DNA of 64,000 bases. It comes from Roseivivax sediminis (GTDB taxonomy: Bacteria > Pseudomonadota > Alphaproteobacteria > Rhodobacterales > Rhodobacteraceae). The stretch is from the NCBI RefSeq assembly GCF_900112685.1, contig NZ_FOMS01000005.1, positions 248,001-312,000 on the forward strand, written 5' to 3'. The notes below the pieces were generated by a model. The model was not told the DNA's origin. It was given only the letters and a program-made list of their open reading frames with translations, and searched no databases. The translations under genes were made by a program, and so were the position numbers. This document shows, piece by piece, positions 1 to 8,786 of this stretch. Every line of letters begins with the position of its first letter. Position 1 is the first letter of the stretch.

Positions 1-993
1 GCGCTCGACCGGGTGCTGGAGACCCTGGCCCGCGCGCGACCCGAGGACCGCATCGCCGCGATCGGACATCGCGTCGTGCATGGCGGGATCGCCCACGAGG
101 CGCCCGTGCCGGTTACCGAGGGCCTGCTCGACGTTCTCGACCGGCTGTCGCAATTCGCGCCGCTGCACCAGCCCCACAACCTCGCCGGCATCCGTGCGGC
201 AGAGGCGGCCTTTCCGGGCACGCCACAGGTGGCCTGCTTCGACACCGCCTTCCACCGCACGCACCCCTTCGTGAACGACACCTTCGCCCTGCCCCGCCGC
301 TTTTACGACCGAGGCGTGCGGCGCTACGGCTTCCACGGGCTGAGCTACGAGTACATCACCGGCGAGCTGGCCCGGACCGACCCGGCGCTGGCCAGAGGTC
401 GGGTCATAATCGCCCACCTCGGCAACGGCGCCTCGATGTGCGGCATCCGGGGCGGGCGTTCCGTCGCCTCCACGATGGGGTTCTCGGCGCTCGACGGGCT
501 GCCCATGGGCACCAGGTGCGGGCAACTCGATCCCGGCGTGGTCCTGTACCTGATGACCGAGGAAGGCATGGACGCCGCCGCGATCTCGGATCTTCTCTAT
601 ACGCAATCGGGTCTTCTGGGCCTGTCGGGCGGGCTGAGCAACGACATGCGCACGCTCGAAGCCTCGGCGGCGCCCGAGGCGCGCGAGGCCATCGATTACT
701 TCACCTTCCGCATCCGCCGAGAGCTCGGCGCCATGGCCGCCGCGCTCGGCGGGGTCGACGCGATGGTCTTCTGCGGCGGCATCGGCGAGAACTCCGCACC
801 CATCCGCGAGGCGGTCTGCGCGCCGCTGGAATGGATGGGCGTCGTCCTCGACAACGCCGCCAACCGCGCCCATGCCCGTGTCATCTCGACGGCCGGGGCG
901 CCGGTGCAGGTCATGGTCGTGCCGACCAACGAGGAACTGGTGATCGCGCGCGCCACCCGCGCGCTGACGGGCGGTGAGGCCGCGCAGACCTGA
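1..993 (+). CDS. ackA: Acetate kinase, 5' end outside window
   Basis: Acetate kinase interconverts acetate plus ATP with acetyl phosphate and ADP in the cytoplasm. The reading frame is open from base 1, and the visible 330 residues start just before the GHRVVHGG motif. They continue through FDTAFH, the YGFHGLSY segment, HLGNGAS and FCGGIGENS, all typical of the ASKHA-fold acetate kinases. Family members are close to 400 residues, so about 70 N-terminal residues lie upstream of the window. The GTG at 13 is internal, not a real start. The frame ends at TGA 991-993. A phosphate acetyltransferase gene might lie upstream but cannot be seen. Confidence 0.95.
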   Translation, partial: ALDRVLETLARARPEDRIAAIGHRVVHGGIAHEAPVPVTEGLLDVLDRLSQFAPLHQPHNLAGIRAAEAAFPGTPQVACFDTAFHRTHPFVNDTFALPRRFYDRGVRRYGFHGLSYEYITGELARTDPALARGRVIIAHLGNGASMCGIRGGRSVASTMGFSALDGLPMGTRCGQLDPGVVLYLMTEEGMDAAAISDLLYTQSGLLGLSGGLSNDMRTLEASAAPEAREAIDYFTFRIRRELGAMAAALGGVDAMVFCGGIGENSAPIREAVCAPLEWMGVVLDNAANRAHARVISTAGAPVQVMVVPTNEELVIARATRALTGGEAAQT

Positions 994-1095
994 CAGTTCC
1001 ATTGGCGCACGAGACGCCCCGTCGGCTGCCACCCCTCGACCGCTGGGGCGCCCTGGCCCTGCCATATCCCGACGCGCTCCGGGCCGCGTGGACTG

Positions 1096-1124
1096 TTGCC
1101 GTGCCACCATTTGGCTGTTATCCA
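1096..1124 (+). promoter_or_regulatory. Candidate sigma-70 promoter of the thiamine operon
   Basis: TTGCCG at 1096-1101 and TATCCA at 1119-1124 are separated by 17 bases, the optimal spacing for a housekeeping promoter. Transcription would begin at about 1131, just before the first helix of the TPP riboswitch. The placement is inferred from motif and spacing only. Confidence 0.5.
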
Positions 1125-1134
1125 GCGCTCAAAT

Positions 1135-1218
1135 CCGTTGGGGTGCCCCGCTCGGGGCTGAGAGGCGACAGCCAACCCATCGAACCTGATCCGGACAATA
1201 CCGGCGTAGGGAACGGAA
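1135..1218 (+). ncRNA. TPP (THI-element) riboswitch
   Basis: The leader carries the conserved THI-box elements in order: GGGGTGCCC near 1139, CTGAGAGG near 1158, GAACCTGATCCGG near 1182 and the closing TACCGGCGTAGGGAA near 1199. These form the pyrimidine- and pyrophosphate-sensing arms of the thiamine pyrophosphate aptamer. It lies directly upstream of thiD and the rest of a ten-gene thiamine operon, so TPP should repress the operon. Downstream, CCCCC at 1262-1266 can pair with GGGGG at 1275-1279, which contains the thiD Shine-Dalgarno region. Control at translation initiation is therefore likely. Confidence 0.95.
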
Positions 1219-1284
1219 CTTGATCTGCCGGCTGCGATCCCGGCGTGACATGTCCTCCGTCTCCCCCGTCGGTTGGGGGTGACG

Positions 1285-2085
1285 ATGAGACACGCGAGCG
1301 CACTTACAATCGCAGGCTCCGACAGCGGCGGCGGCGCGGGCATCCAGGCGGACCTGAAGACATTCTCCGCGCTCGGCGTCTTCGGCACCAGCGCGATCAC
1401 CGCGATCACCGCGCAGAACACCCGCGGCGTCTTTGCCGTGGAGGCCATCTCTCCGGCCACGGTGTCGGCACAGATCGCCGCCGTGCTGGACGACATTCCC
1501 CCGCAAGCCATCAAGATCGGCATGCTCGCCTCCGCAGAGATCGTGGCCGCCGTGGCCGAGGCACTGGCGGGCTACGACGGGCCGGTCGTGCTCGATCCGG
1601 TCATGGTGGCGAAATCGGGCGATGCGCTGCTGGCGCAGGAGGCCGAGGCCGCGTTGATCGAACGCCTTCTGCCCCGCGCCGACGTGCTGACGCCCAACCT
1701 GCCCGAGGCCGCGCGCCTCATCGGCACGGCCCCCGCACGCGACGCGAGCGAGGTCGAGGCACAGGGCCACGCTTTGCTGGCGCTCGGCACGCAAGCCGTT
1801 GTGATGAAGGGCGGCCACGCGGAGGGGCCGACCTGCACCGACCGGCTGGTCACGGCCGGCGGATGCACCGCGATGGATCAGCCCCGCATCGGCACCAGCA
1901 ACACCCACGGCACGGGGTGCACCCTGTCCTCGGCCATCGCCGCGGAGCTTGCGAAGGGCGCCGGGCTGGAGCAAGCGGTCCGGCGGGCGCAATCCTGGCT
2001 GCACGGCGCGATCCGGGCTGCTGACGGATTGGGAATCGGCGGCGGTCATGGACCGGTCCATCACTTCCACGAGGCGTGGACGTGA
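1285..2085 (+). CDS. thiD: Hydroxymethylpyrimidine/phosphomethylpyrimidine kinase
   Basis: ThiD phosphorylates HMP and then HMP phosphate to the diphosphate used by ThiE. The N-terminus shows [21 protein letters not shown], the ribokinase-fold substrate loop, and the C-terminal [15 protein letters not shown] is the family's anion-hole motif with the catalytic Asp/Cys region. At 266 residues it is of normal length. I chose ATG 1285 because the upstream GGGGGTG acts as a ribosome site. TTG 1273 and GTG 1279 are in-frame alternatives but sit inside that site. It is the first gene after the TPP riboswitch and overlaps thiO by 10 bases. Confidence 0.93.
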   Translation: MRHASALTIAGSDSGGGAGIQADLKTFSALGVFGTSAITAITAQNTRGVFAVEAISPATVSAQIAAVLDDIPPQAIKIGMLASAEIVAAVAEALAGYDGPVVLDPVMVAKSGDALLAQEAEAALIERLLPRADVLTPNLPEAARLIGTAPARDASEVEAQGHALLALGTQAVVMKGGHAEGPTCTDRLVTAGGCTAMDQPRIGTSNTHGTGCTLSSAIAAELAKGAGLEQAVRRAQSWLHGAIRAADGLGIGGGHGPVHHFHEAWT

Positions 2086-3059
2086 CGCACGCGACCGTCA
2101 TTGGCGCCGGGGTCGCCGGGCTCTGTGCGGCGACCGAGCTTATCGCCCGGGGGTGCGAGGTGACTGTCTTCGATCCCGAAGACCAGCCCGGCCGGCATCA
2201 GTGTTCGTGGTGGGCCGGGGGCATGCTAGCGCCGTTCTGTGAAGGCGAGACGGCGGAAGAGCCGGTCGTCCGGCTTGGCCAAGAGGCTGCCGGCTGGTGG
2301 GCGGCCCAGGGCGTCCATGTAAAAAGCGATGGCACGCTCGTCCTCGCCCTTGGCCGCGACCGGCGGGAGATCGATCGCTTCGCCCGGCGCACCGAGGGAC
2401 ACACGCGGCTCGACAGCGCGGCGCTGGCAGACCTGGAACCCGATCTTGCCGGCCGCTTCGACCGCGCCCTGTACATGACGGGAGAGGCGCACATCGACCC
2501 GCGCGCCGCGCTCGTTCATCTACGCGACCGGCTGGAGCGGGATGGCGTGCGCTTCGTTGCAGAGACGGGCGAGGCCGAGGGCCTCACCTTTGATTGCCGG
2601 GGTCTGGCGGCGCGCGACGCCCTGCCGGACCTGCGCGGCGTGAAAGGCGAGATGGCCGTCCTGCACAGTGACGAGATCCGCCTGTCGCGTCCGGTACGCC
2701 TGCTGCACCCGCGCTACCCGCTCTACATCGTCCCGCGGGACGGCGGCCGCTTCATGCTCGGCGCGACCCAGATCGAAAGCGACGACCGGCGGCGCAGCGT
2801 GCGCTCCGCCCTCGAACTCCTCTCCGCCGCCTACGCGCTGCACCCCGCCTTCGGCGAGGCGGAGCTGATCGAGATCGGCGTCGATGCCCGCCCCGCCTTT
2901 CCCGACAACCTGCCCCGGCTCGTGCGGCGGGGCGACACGATCCACGTCAACGGCCTTTTCCGCCACGGCTTTCTTCTGGCGCCCGCGCTGGCGCGGATGG
3001 CGGCGGAGATGGCGTTGGACGGGTCCAAACCGGAGTTTACCCATGAAGATCACGGTTAA
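2076..3059 (+). CDS. thiO: Glycine oxidase ThiO
   Basis: ThiO is an FAD-dependent oxidase that converts glycine to the dehydroglycine needed for thiazole formation by ThiG. The GTG start is followed by a dinucleotide-binding loop VIGAGVAGLCAA, and the DAO-fold C-terminus has HVNGLFRHGFLLAPALA, the FAD-closing motif of the family. The length of 327 residues is usual. It overlaps thiD at its start and thiS at its end, consistent with translational coupling. A second in-frame GTG at 2082 could also be the start. Confidence 0.9.
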   Translation: MDVTHATVIGAGVAGLCAATELIARGCEVTVFDPEDQPGRHQCSWWAGGMLAPFCEGETAEEPVVRLGQEAAGWWAAQGVHVKSDGTLVLALGRDRREIDRFARRTEGHTRLDSAALADLEPDLAGRFDRALYMTGEAHIDPRAALVHLRDRLERDGVRFVAETGEAEGLTFDCRGLAARDALPDLRGVKGEMAVLHSDEIRLSRPVRLLHPRYPLYIVPRDGGRFMLGATQIESDDRRRSVRSALELLSAAYALHPAFGEAELIEIGVDARPAFPDNLPRLVRRGDTIHVNGLFRHGFLLAPALARMAAEMALDGSKPEFTHEDHG

Positions 3060-3237
3060 CGGCACCGAAACCGAGGTGACGGCGGAGACCCTGTCCGCCG
3101 CGCTCACCGAACTTGGCTATGGCGACGCCAAGGTCGCCACGGCTGTCAACGAAGCCTTCGTTCCCGCGATGGCCCGCGATGTCGCGCTGTCGCCGGGCGA
3201 CCGGCTGGAAATCGTCGCGCCGCGGCAGGGGGGCTGA
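3043..3237 (+). CDS. thiS: Sulfur carrier protein ThiS
   Basis: This 64-residue ubiquitin-like protein begins MKITVNGTE and ends in the Gly-Gly tail required for adenylation by ThiF and thiocarboxylate formation. It delivers sulfur to ThiG during thiazole assembly. The gene lies between thiO, which it overlaps by 17 bases, and thiG, whose ATG follows the thiS stop by one base. This tight packing indicates coupled translation. Size, tail and context agree, so the call is firm. Confidence 0.95.
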   Translation: MKITVNGTETEVTAETLSAALTELGYGDAKVATAVNEAFVPAMARDVALSPGDRLEIVAPRQGG

Positions 3238-3238
3238 G

Positions 3239-4009
3239 ATGCGGCTTTACGGAACCGACATCGCGTCGCGCCTGATGCTGGGAACAGCGCAATACCCCTC
3301 CCCGGCGGTGCTGGCCGAGGCGTTCCATCGCTCCGGCGCGGGGATCGCCACCGTGTCCGTCCGCCGCGAGGCGGGCGGCGAGCGCGCCGGCGGCGCGTTC
3401 TGGGATCTCGTGCGCGAGCTGGGCGTCACCGTCCTGCCCAACACCGCCGGCTGCCATTCGGTGCGCGAGGCGGTGACCACGGCGCAGATGGCGCGAGAGC
3501 TCTTCGATACGACCTGGGTCAAGCTGGAGGTGATCGGCCATGCCGACACCCTCCAGCCCGACCCGTTCGGGCTGGTGGAGGCCGCGCGCATCCTGACCGA
3601 CGAGGGCTTCAACGTCTTTCCCTACACGACGGAGGACGTGGTGCTGGCGGACCGGCTGCTGGGGGCGGGCTGCGAGGTGCTGATGCCCTGGGGCGCGCCG
3701 ATCGGCACCGGGCTGGGGCTGACCAACATCTACGGTCTGCGCACGCTGCGCGCGCAGTTCCCCGACGTGCCGATGGTGGTCGATGCGGGCCTCGGCCTGC
3801 CCAGCCAGGCAGCGATGGCGATGGAGATGGGCTACGACGCCGTCCTGTTGAACACCGCCGTGGCAAAGGCCGGCGATCCCGCCGCGATGGCCGACGGCTT
3901 CGCCCGCGCGGTGGAGGCCGGCCGGCTCGCCTTCGAGGCCGACCCGATGGAGCCGCGCGACATGGCGGCGCCCTCCACCCCCGTCATCGGAAAGGCGTTC
4001 CTGGAATGA
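3239..4009 (+). CDS. thiG: Thiazole synthase ThiG
   Basis: ThiG condenses deoxyxylulose phosphate, dehydroglycine and ThiS thiocarboxylate to the thiazole phosphate. The sequence has VKLEVIG with the Schiff-base lysine, the [18 protein letters not shown] loop and the VDAGLG phosphate-binding segment of the TIM barrel. It is 256 residues long, as expected. ATG 3239 gives MRLYGTDI and lies one base beyond the thiS stop; reading the frame further upstream would run into thiS. It overlaps thiE by four bases (ATGA). Confidence 0.95.
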   Translation: MRLYGTDIASRLMLGTAQYPSPAVLAEAFHRSGAGIATVSVRREAGGERAGGAFWDLVRELGVTVLPNTAGCHSVREAVTTAQMARELFDTTWVKLEVIGHADTLQPDPFGLVEAARILTDEGFNVFPYTTEDVVLADRLLGAGCEVLMPWGAPIGTGLGLTNIYGLRTLRAQFPDVPMVVDAGLGLPSQAAMAMEMGYDAVLLNTAVAKAGDPAAMADGFARAVEAGRLAFEADPMEPRDMAAPSTPVIGKAFLE

Positions 4010-4602
4010 AACTGGACCGGTTCTATCCCATCTTCGACAGCGTGCACTGGCTGGAGCGCACGCTGCCGTTGGGCGTGAAATTCGTGCAGCTGCGCGTGAA
4101 GGACCGGCCCGAGGCCGATCTCCGGCCGATCATCGCGAAGGCGCAGGCGCTGGCCCGCAGCCACGGCGCGGCGCTGGTGGTCAACGATCACTGGCAGATC
4201 GCCATCGACGAAAGCTGCGACTGGGTGCATCTCGGGCAGGAAGATCTCGACACCGCCGACATCGACGCGATCCGGCGGGCGGGCCTCAAGCTCGGGATCA
4301 GCACGCACGATCATGCCGAGCTTGATCGCGCGCTGGCGCTTTCGCCCGATTACGTGGCGCTTGGACCGGTCTACCCGACGATCCTGAAGAAGATGAAGTG
4401 GCACGAGCAGGGCCTCGACCGCGTCACCGAATGGAAGCGGCTGATCGGGGATATCCCGCTGGTCGCCATCGGCGGCATGCGGGTGGACCGGGCGGCCGGC
4501 GCCTTCGCGGCAGGGGCCGACATCGTGTCGGTCGTCACGGACATCACGCTGAACGACGAGCCTGAGGGCCGCGTCCGCGACTGGATCGAGGCGACGCGAT
4601 GA
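4006..4602 (+). CDS. thiE: Thiamine phosphate synthase
   Basis: ThiE joins HMP pyrophosphate and thiazole phosphate to thiamine phosphate. Visible family marks are VQLRVKD near residue 27, VVNDHWQIA near 63, VHLGQEDLD near 77, GPVYPT near 122 and AIGGM near 157, all lining the TIM-barrel active site. The length of 198 residues is slightly short for the family but complete. Both ends overlap neighbours by four bases, placing it in the same transcript as thiG and thiF. Confidence 0.92.
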   Translation: MKLDRFYPIFDSVHWLERTLPLGVKFVQLRVKDRPEADLRPIIAKAQALARSHGAALVVNDHWQIAIDESCDWVHLGQEDLDTADIDAIRRAGLKLGISTHDHAELDRALALSPDYVALGPVYPTILKKMKWHEQGLDRVTEWKRLIGDIPLVAIGGMRVDRAAGAFAAGADIVSVVTDITLNDEPEGRVRDWIEATR

Positions 4603-5582
4603 CCCGCTACGTCCGCCAGATCGCCGTACCGGAGCTGGGCGCGGACGGCCATGCCCGGCTTCGCGCGGCACGGGTGCTGGTCGTCGGCGCCGGAGGGCTC
4701 GCCGCGCCGGTGCTGCAATACCTCGGCGGCGCGGGGCTGGGGCACATCCGGCTGGTCGATCCCGACGTGGTGGACGCGTCGAACCTGCACCGCCAGACCC
4801 TGTTTCGCGAGACCGATATCGGCCGCCCCAAGGCGGAAGCCGCAGCGGACGCGGTCACGGCGCTCAACCCCGAATGCAAGGTCGACCCTGTGGTCGGCAC
4901 GCTCGATCCCGGCAGCGCCGAGGCGCTGTGCGAGGGCGTCGATCTTGTCCTCGACTGCGCCGACAGTTTCGCGGCGAGCTACATCCTCTCGGACACCTGC
5001 GCCGCGGCGGACCTGCCGCTGATCAGCGCCTCGGTGATCGGGATCGACGGCTATGCCGGCGGCTTCTGCGCCGGCGCCCCGAGCCTTCGGGCCGTGTTCC
5101 CGGATCTGCCGCAGCGGCTCGGCTCCTGCGCGGAGGACGGCGTGCTCGGCCCCGTCGTCGGCATCGTCGGCGCGCTTCAGGCACAGATGGCGATGGCGGT
5201 GCTCGCGGGCATCTCCCCCTCGCCGCTCGGCCAGCTCGTCACCGTCGACGCGCGCGGCTTCCGCTTCGGCGGCTTCCGCTTCGACGGCGCGCCGGAGCCC
5301 GCGCACCGGCCACGCTTCCTCGCCCCCGCCGCCATCGCGCCCGCCGATTTCGTCGTCGACCTGCGTGCCGAGGACGAGGCCCCGCTCGTACGCCCCGAGG
5401 CGCACCGCATGCCCGCGACCGCCTTCGGCCCCGGCGGCCCGATTCCGGCCCCCGGCCAGCGCGCCGTGCTCTGCTGCCGGTCGGGACAACGCTCCTGGAC
5501 CGCGGCCGAACGGCTCGCCTCCGTCTGGGACGGAGAGATTTGCCTCGTCGCCCTCGGCGACCCAACAGGAGAGACCGCATGA
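4599..5582 (+). CDS. thiF: ThiF-type adenylyltransferase with C-terminal rhodanese-like segment
   Basis: The first 235 residues are an E1-like adenylyltransferase: the nucleotide loop [19 protein letters not shown], then the conserved [13 protein letters not shown] and LDCADSF. It should adenylate the Gly-Gly tail of ThiS. From about residue 250 there is a short domain with VDLRAEDE and CCRSGQRSW, matching a reduced rhodanese whose loop cysteine could carry persulfide sulfur. The zinc-binding CxxC pairs of MoeB-type proteins are not evident. HesA/MoeB-family naming is the alternative, but the operon supports ThiF. Confidence 0.85.
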   Translation: MTRYVRQIAVPELGADGHARLRAARVLVVGAGGLAAPVLQYLGGAGLGHIRLVDPDVVDASNLHRQTLFRETDIGRPKAEAAADAVTALNPECKVDPVVGTLDPGSAEALCEGVDLVLDCADSFAASYILSDTCAAADLPLISASVIGIDGYAGGFCAGAPSLRAVFPDLPQRLGSCAEDGVLGPVVGIVGALQAQMAMAVLAGISPSPLGQLVTVDARGFRFGGFRFDGAPEPAHRPRFLAPAAIAPADFVVDLRAEDEAPLVRPEAHRMPATAFGPGGPIPAPGQRAVLCCRSGQRSWTAAERLASVWDGEICLVALGDPTGETA

Positions 5583-6520
5583 AAGCCAGATTGACCGCGC
5601 TCGCGCTGCTGACCGCAACGCCGGCCGCCGCACAGGACGAGATGACCATCGTGCTCGACTGGTTCGTGAACCCCGACCACGGGCCGATCATCATCGCGGA
5701 GGAACTGGGCTACTTCGCCGACGAAGGGCTGTCGGTGGAGATCGTGCCGCCCGCCGATCCCGCCGATCCGCCCAAGATGGCCGCCGCCGGGCGCGCCGAT
5801 CTGGCGGTCTCCTACCAGCCGCAACTGCACCTCCAGATCGCCGAGGGCATGCCGCTGACCCGCGTCGGCACGCTGGTCGCAACGCCGCTCAACTGCCTTC
5901 TGGTGCTCGAGGACGGCCCGGTGGACGAGATCGCGGACCTTGCGGGTGCGAAGATCGGCTTTTCCGTCGCGGGGGTCGAAGACGCGCTCTTGTCGACAAT
6001 GCTGGGCCAGGCGGACCTGACGCTCGACGACGTGGAGATGGTGAGCGTGAACTGGTCGCTGTCGCCCTCGATCATGTCGGGCCAGGTCGACGCGGTGATC
6101 GGCGCGTACCGCAATTTCGAGCTCAACCAGATGGAGATCGAGGGCGTCGCCGGCCGGTGTTTCTACCCCGAAGAGGAAGGCGTGCCGCCTTATGACGAAC
6201 TGATCTACGTCGCCAACCCCGAGACGATGGACACCGGCATGATCCGCCGCTTCCTGTCGGCGACGGAACGGGCGACGCAGTACATCGTGAACCATCCGCA
6301 AGAGAGCTGGGAGCTGTTCTCGGGCACCTCGACTGAGCTTCAGGACGAACTGAACGAAAAGGCCTGGGCCGATACGATCCCGCGCTTCGCGCTCCGGCCC
6401 GAGGCGCTGGACGAAGGCCGCTACGCGCGGTTCGAGGCGTTCCTCGCAGAGGCCGGGCTGATCGAGGGCACCCGCCCCGTCGCAGATCTTGCCGTCGACC
6501 TTGGGGCGCAATCGCAATGA
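5579..6520 (+). CDS. thiY: ABC transporter substrate-binding protein, ThiY/THI5-like
   Basis: This periplasmic binding protein of the NMT1/THI5 family is expected to bind a pyrimidine precursor of thiamine, such as formylaminopyrimidine. It has a short signal peptide ([19 protein letters not shown]) followed by [21 protein letters not shown], the family's pyrimidine-binding opening. The length of 313 residues is normal. I placed the start at ATG 5579 because the signal peptide begins there and it overlaps the thiF stop by four bases. With thiZ and thiX it completes an importer. The exact ligand is inferred from family and operon. Confidence 0.85.
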   Translation: MKARLTALALLTATPAAAQDEMTIVLDWFVNPDHGPIIIAEELGYFADEGLSVEIVPPADPADPPKMAAAGRADLAVSYQPQLHLQIAEGMPLTRVGTLVATPLNCLLVLEDGPVDEIADLAGAKIGFSVAGVEDALLSTMLGQADLTLDDVEMVSVNWSLSPSIMSGQVDAVIGAYRNFELNQMEIEGVAGRCFYPEEEGVPPYDELIYVANPETMDTGMIRRFLSATERATQYIVNHPQESWELFSGTSTELQDELNEKAWADTIPRFALRPEALDEGRYARFEAFLAEAGLIEGTRPVADLAVDLGAQSQ

Positions 6521-7188
6521 GTTACGGTGCGACCTTCCCGCTCTGGCGCGCCGCGTGCGGCGACGTCTGGGGCGACTACACCCGCCATCCCTTCGTGGAG
6601 GGTATGGCGGATGGCACGCTCCCGCGTGCGGGGTTCCTGCGCTACCTCGTGCAGGACTACGTCTTTCTGGTGCACTTCTCGCGCGCCTGGGCGCTCGCCG
6701 TGACCAAGGCCGAGACGCTGGAGGAGATGCGCGCCTGTGCGGCCACGGTGCACGCGCTTCTGATCGAGGAGATGCGCCTCCATGTGGAGACCTGCGCGGC
6801 CGAGGGAATCGACGAGGCGGCGCTGTTTTCCGCCACCGAAGCACCGCAGAACATCGCCTATACGCGCTACGTGCTGGACGCCGGGCATTCGGGCGATTTC
6901 CTCGACCTGCTTGCGGCGCTCGCGCCCTGCGTGCTGGGCTACGGCGAAATCGGCGCGCGGCTGGCGAAAGAGGCCGGGGACACCCCCTATGCAGACTGGA
7001 TCGCCACCTATGCGGGCGAGGACTACCAGCGCACCTGCCACGAGGTCGGCGCGCTGATCGACGGCGCGGTGGCGCGGCGCCTTGGCCCCGACCCGCAGGA
7101 GAGCCCGCGCTGGCCGCGTCTTTGCGCGCGGTTCGAAATGGCGACGCGGCTTGAGGTCGATTTCTGGGGCATGGGCCTGCCCGCATGA
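6517..7188 (+). CDS. tenA: TenA-type aminopyrimidine aminohydrolase
   Basis: TenA hydrolyses aminopyrimidines from degraded thiamine, giving HMP for reuse. The 223-residue all-helical protein has YLVQDYVFLVHFSRAW near the N-terminus, LAPCVLGYGEIG carrying the likely catalytic cysteine, and YAGEDYQ and DFWGMGL near the end, as in class-I TenA enzymes. It sits between the transporter's binding protein and ATPase genes with four-base overlaps, so salvage enzyme and importer are made together. A role restricted to thiamine breakdown cannot be excluded. Confidence 0.88.
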   Translation: MSYGATFPLWRAACGDVWGDYTRHPFVEGMADGTLPRAGFLRYLVQDYVFLVHFSRAWALAVTKAETLEEMRACAATVHALLIEEMRLHVETCAAEGIDEAALFSATEAPQNIAYTRYVLDAGHSGDFLDLLAALAPCVLGYGEIGARLAKEAGDTPYADWIATYAGEDYQRTCHEVGALIDGAVARRLGPDPQESPRWPRLCARFEMATRLEVDFWGMGLPA

Positions 7189-7910
7189 TCGACGCGCCGG
7201 CGCTGCACCTGTCGGGGCGGGCGACGATCGGCGGCACGCCGATCTTCGGCCCGCTGACGCTGGAGGCGCCGGCGGGCGAATGGACCTGCCTTCTGGGCCC
7301 CTCAGGTGTGGGCAAGTCGACGCTTCTGCGCCTGCTTGCCGGGCTCGGCGAGGAGGTCGTCTTCGACGGGGACCTCGCGGCCGGGGACGGCGCGCCGCTC
7401 CAGGGCCGGGTGGCGCTGATGGCCCAGAGCGATCTGCTGCTGCCGTGGCTCGATGCGACCGAGAATGTCGCGCTCGGCGCGCGGCTGCGCGGCGAGGCGC
7501 CGCAGCGCGACAGGGCGCGCGACGTGCTGGTGCGAGTGGGCCTTGCCGATCACGCCGGCAAGCGCCCGCACGCGCTTTCGGGCGGGCAGCGGCAGCGCGT
7601 GGCGCTCGCGCGCACGCTGATGGAGGACCGGCCGGTGGTGCTGCTGGACGAGCCGTTCTCGGCCCTCGACGCCCGCGCACGGGCACGGATGCAGGACCTG
7701 TCGGCAGAGGTTCTCGCCGGACGCACGGTGCTGCACGTCACCCACGACGCGGGCGAGGCCGCGCGGCTCGGCACCCGCGTTCTGGTGATGAGCCGCGACG
7801 GGCTCGCCGACGTGCCGCCCCCGGACACACGCCCGCCCCGCCCGTTCGACGCGGGCGACACGCTCGCCTATCAGGGCAAGCTCATGCGCCTCTTGATGGA
7901 GGCGGTATGA
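7185..7910 (+). CDS. thiZ: ABC transporter ATP-binding protein ThiZ
   Basis: This is the ATPase of the ThiXYZ importer. Walker A is GPSGVGKST near residue 39, the Q-loop is MAQSDLLLPWLD, the signature is LSGGQRQRVALART, Walker B is VVLLDEPFSALD, and a switch histidine follows in HVTHDAGEAARLG. The length of 241 residues suits a nitrate/taurine-type ATPase. It overlaps tenA and thiX by four bases each. ThiZ is named from operon context; sequence alone gives only the ABC subfamily. Confidence 0.87.
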   Translation: MIDAPALHLSGRATIGGTPIFGPLTLEAPAGEWTCLLGPSGVGKSTLLRLLAGLGEEVVFDGDLAAGDGAPLQGRVALMAQSDLLLPWLDATENVALGARLRGEAPQRDRARDVLVRVGLADHAGKRPHALSGGQRQRVALARTLMEDRPVVLLDEPFSALDARARARMQDLSAEVLAGRTVLHVTHDAGEAARLGTRVLVMSRDGLADVPPPDTRPPRPFDAGDTLAYQGKLMRLLMEAV

Positions 7911-8638
7911 CCCGGGCGCTGCGCATTGCGGGGATCGCGCTTCTGGCCTTCGCGGCCTGGCAGGCGCTGGTGACGCTGACCGGCCTGCCGCGCTTCATAC
8001 TGCCCGGACCGGGGCTGGTCTTCGGCACGCTCTGGACCAGCCGTGCGCTGATCGCGGAACACGCCGTCGTCACCGCGACGGAGGTGCTGTTGGGTCTCGG
8101 CCTCGGGGCGGTGCTCGGCTTCGGCTCGGCGATCCTGCTCGCCGCCTCGCCGCTCGCCCGCTCGGTCCTGCGGCCGATGCTGGTGTTCAGCCAGGCGGTC
8201 CCGGTCTTCGCGCTGGCGCCGATCCTGACGCTGTGGCTGGGCTACGGGCTGTGGTCCAAGGTGGCGATGGCGCTGCTGATCATCTACTTCCCCGTGACCT
8301 CGGCGTTCTTCGACGCGCTGATGCGCACGCCGCCGGGATGGCTGGAACTGGCGCGGGTGATGAACGCGGCGCCTTCGCGGATCCTCTGGCGCATCCGGGT
8401 GCCGGCCGCCCTGCCCGGCTTCGCCTCGGGCCTCCGGCTCGCTGCGGTCTACGCACCCATCGGGGCGATCATCGGCGAATGGGTCGGCGCGTCACGCGGG
8501 CTCGGCTACCTGATGCTGCTGGCGAACGGGCGTGCCAAGATCGACCTGATGTTCGCCGCGCTGATCGTGCTAGCGGTGCTGACGCTGCTGGTGCATGCCG
8601 CCGTCGACGCGCTCTGCCGCCGTCTGTGGGAGCGCTGA
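7907..8638 (+). CDS. thiX: ABC transporter permease ThiX
   Basis: This integral membrane permease of 243 residues has about six hydrophobic segments. It carries the EAA coupling loop around LELARVMNAAPSRILWRIRV, typical of the SsuC/TauC branch. It should form the channel of the ThiXYZ pyrimidine importer in the inner membrane. ATG 7907 overlaps the thiZ stop by four bases; the frame is open upstream, but that stretch lies inside thiZ. It is the last recognisable gene of the thiamine operon. Confidence 0.87.
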   Translation: MTRALRIAGIALLAFAAWQALVTLTGLPRFILPGPGLVFGTLWTSRALIAEHAVVTATEVLLGLGLGAVLGFGSAILLAASPLARSVLRPMLVFSQAVPVFALAPILTLWLGYGLWSKVAMALLIIYFPVTSAFFDALMRTPPGWLELARVMNAAPSRILWRIRVPAALPGFASGLRLAAVYAPIGAIIGEWVGASRGLGYLMLLANGRAKIDLMFAALIVLAVLTLLVHAAVDALCRRLWER

Positions 8639-8786
8639 GCGCCCGACAGCCCGCACTCTGGACGCCACCGCCCGATCCCGCCACACTCGTCTGGCGCGCC
8701 CACGCCCGACGCCCCGGCGCCATTTCGATGACCGAAGCTATTGAGCAGAATCCGCGCAGCGCACGCACCAGATCGGAGACGAGACA

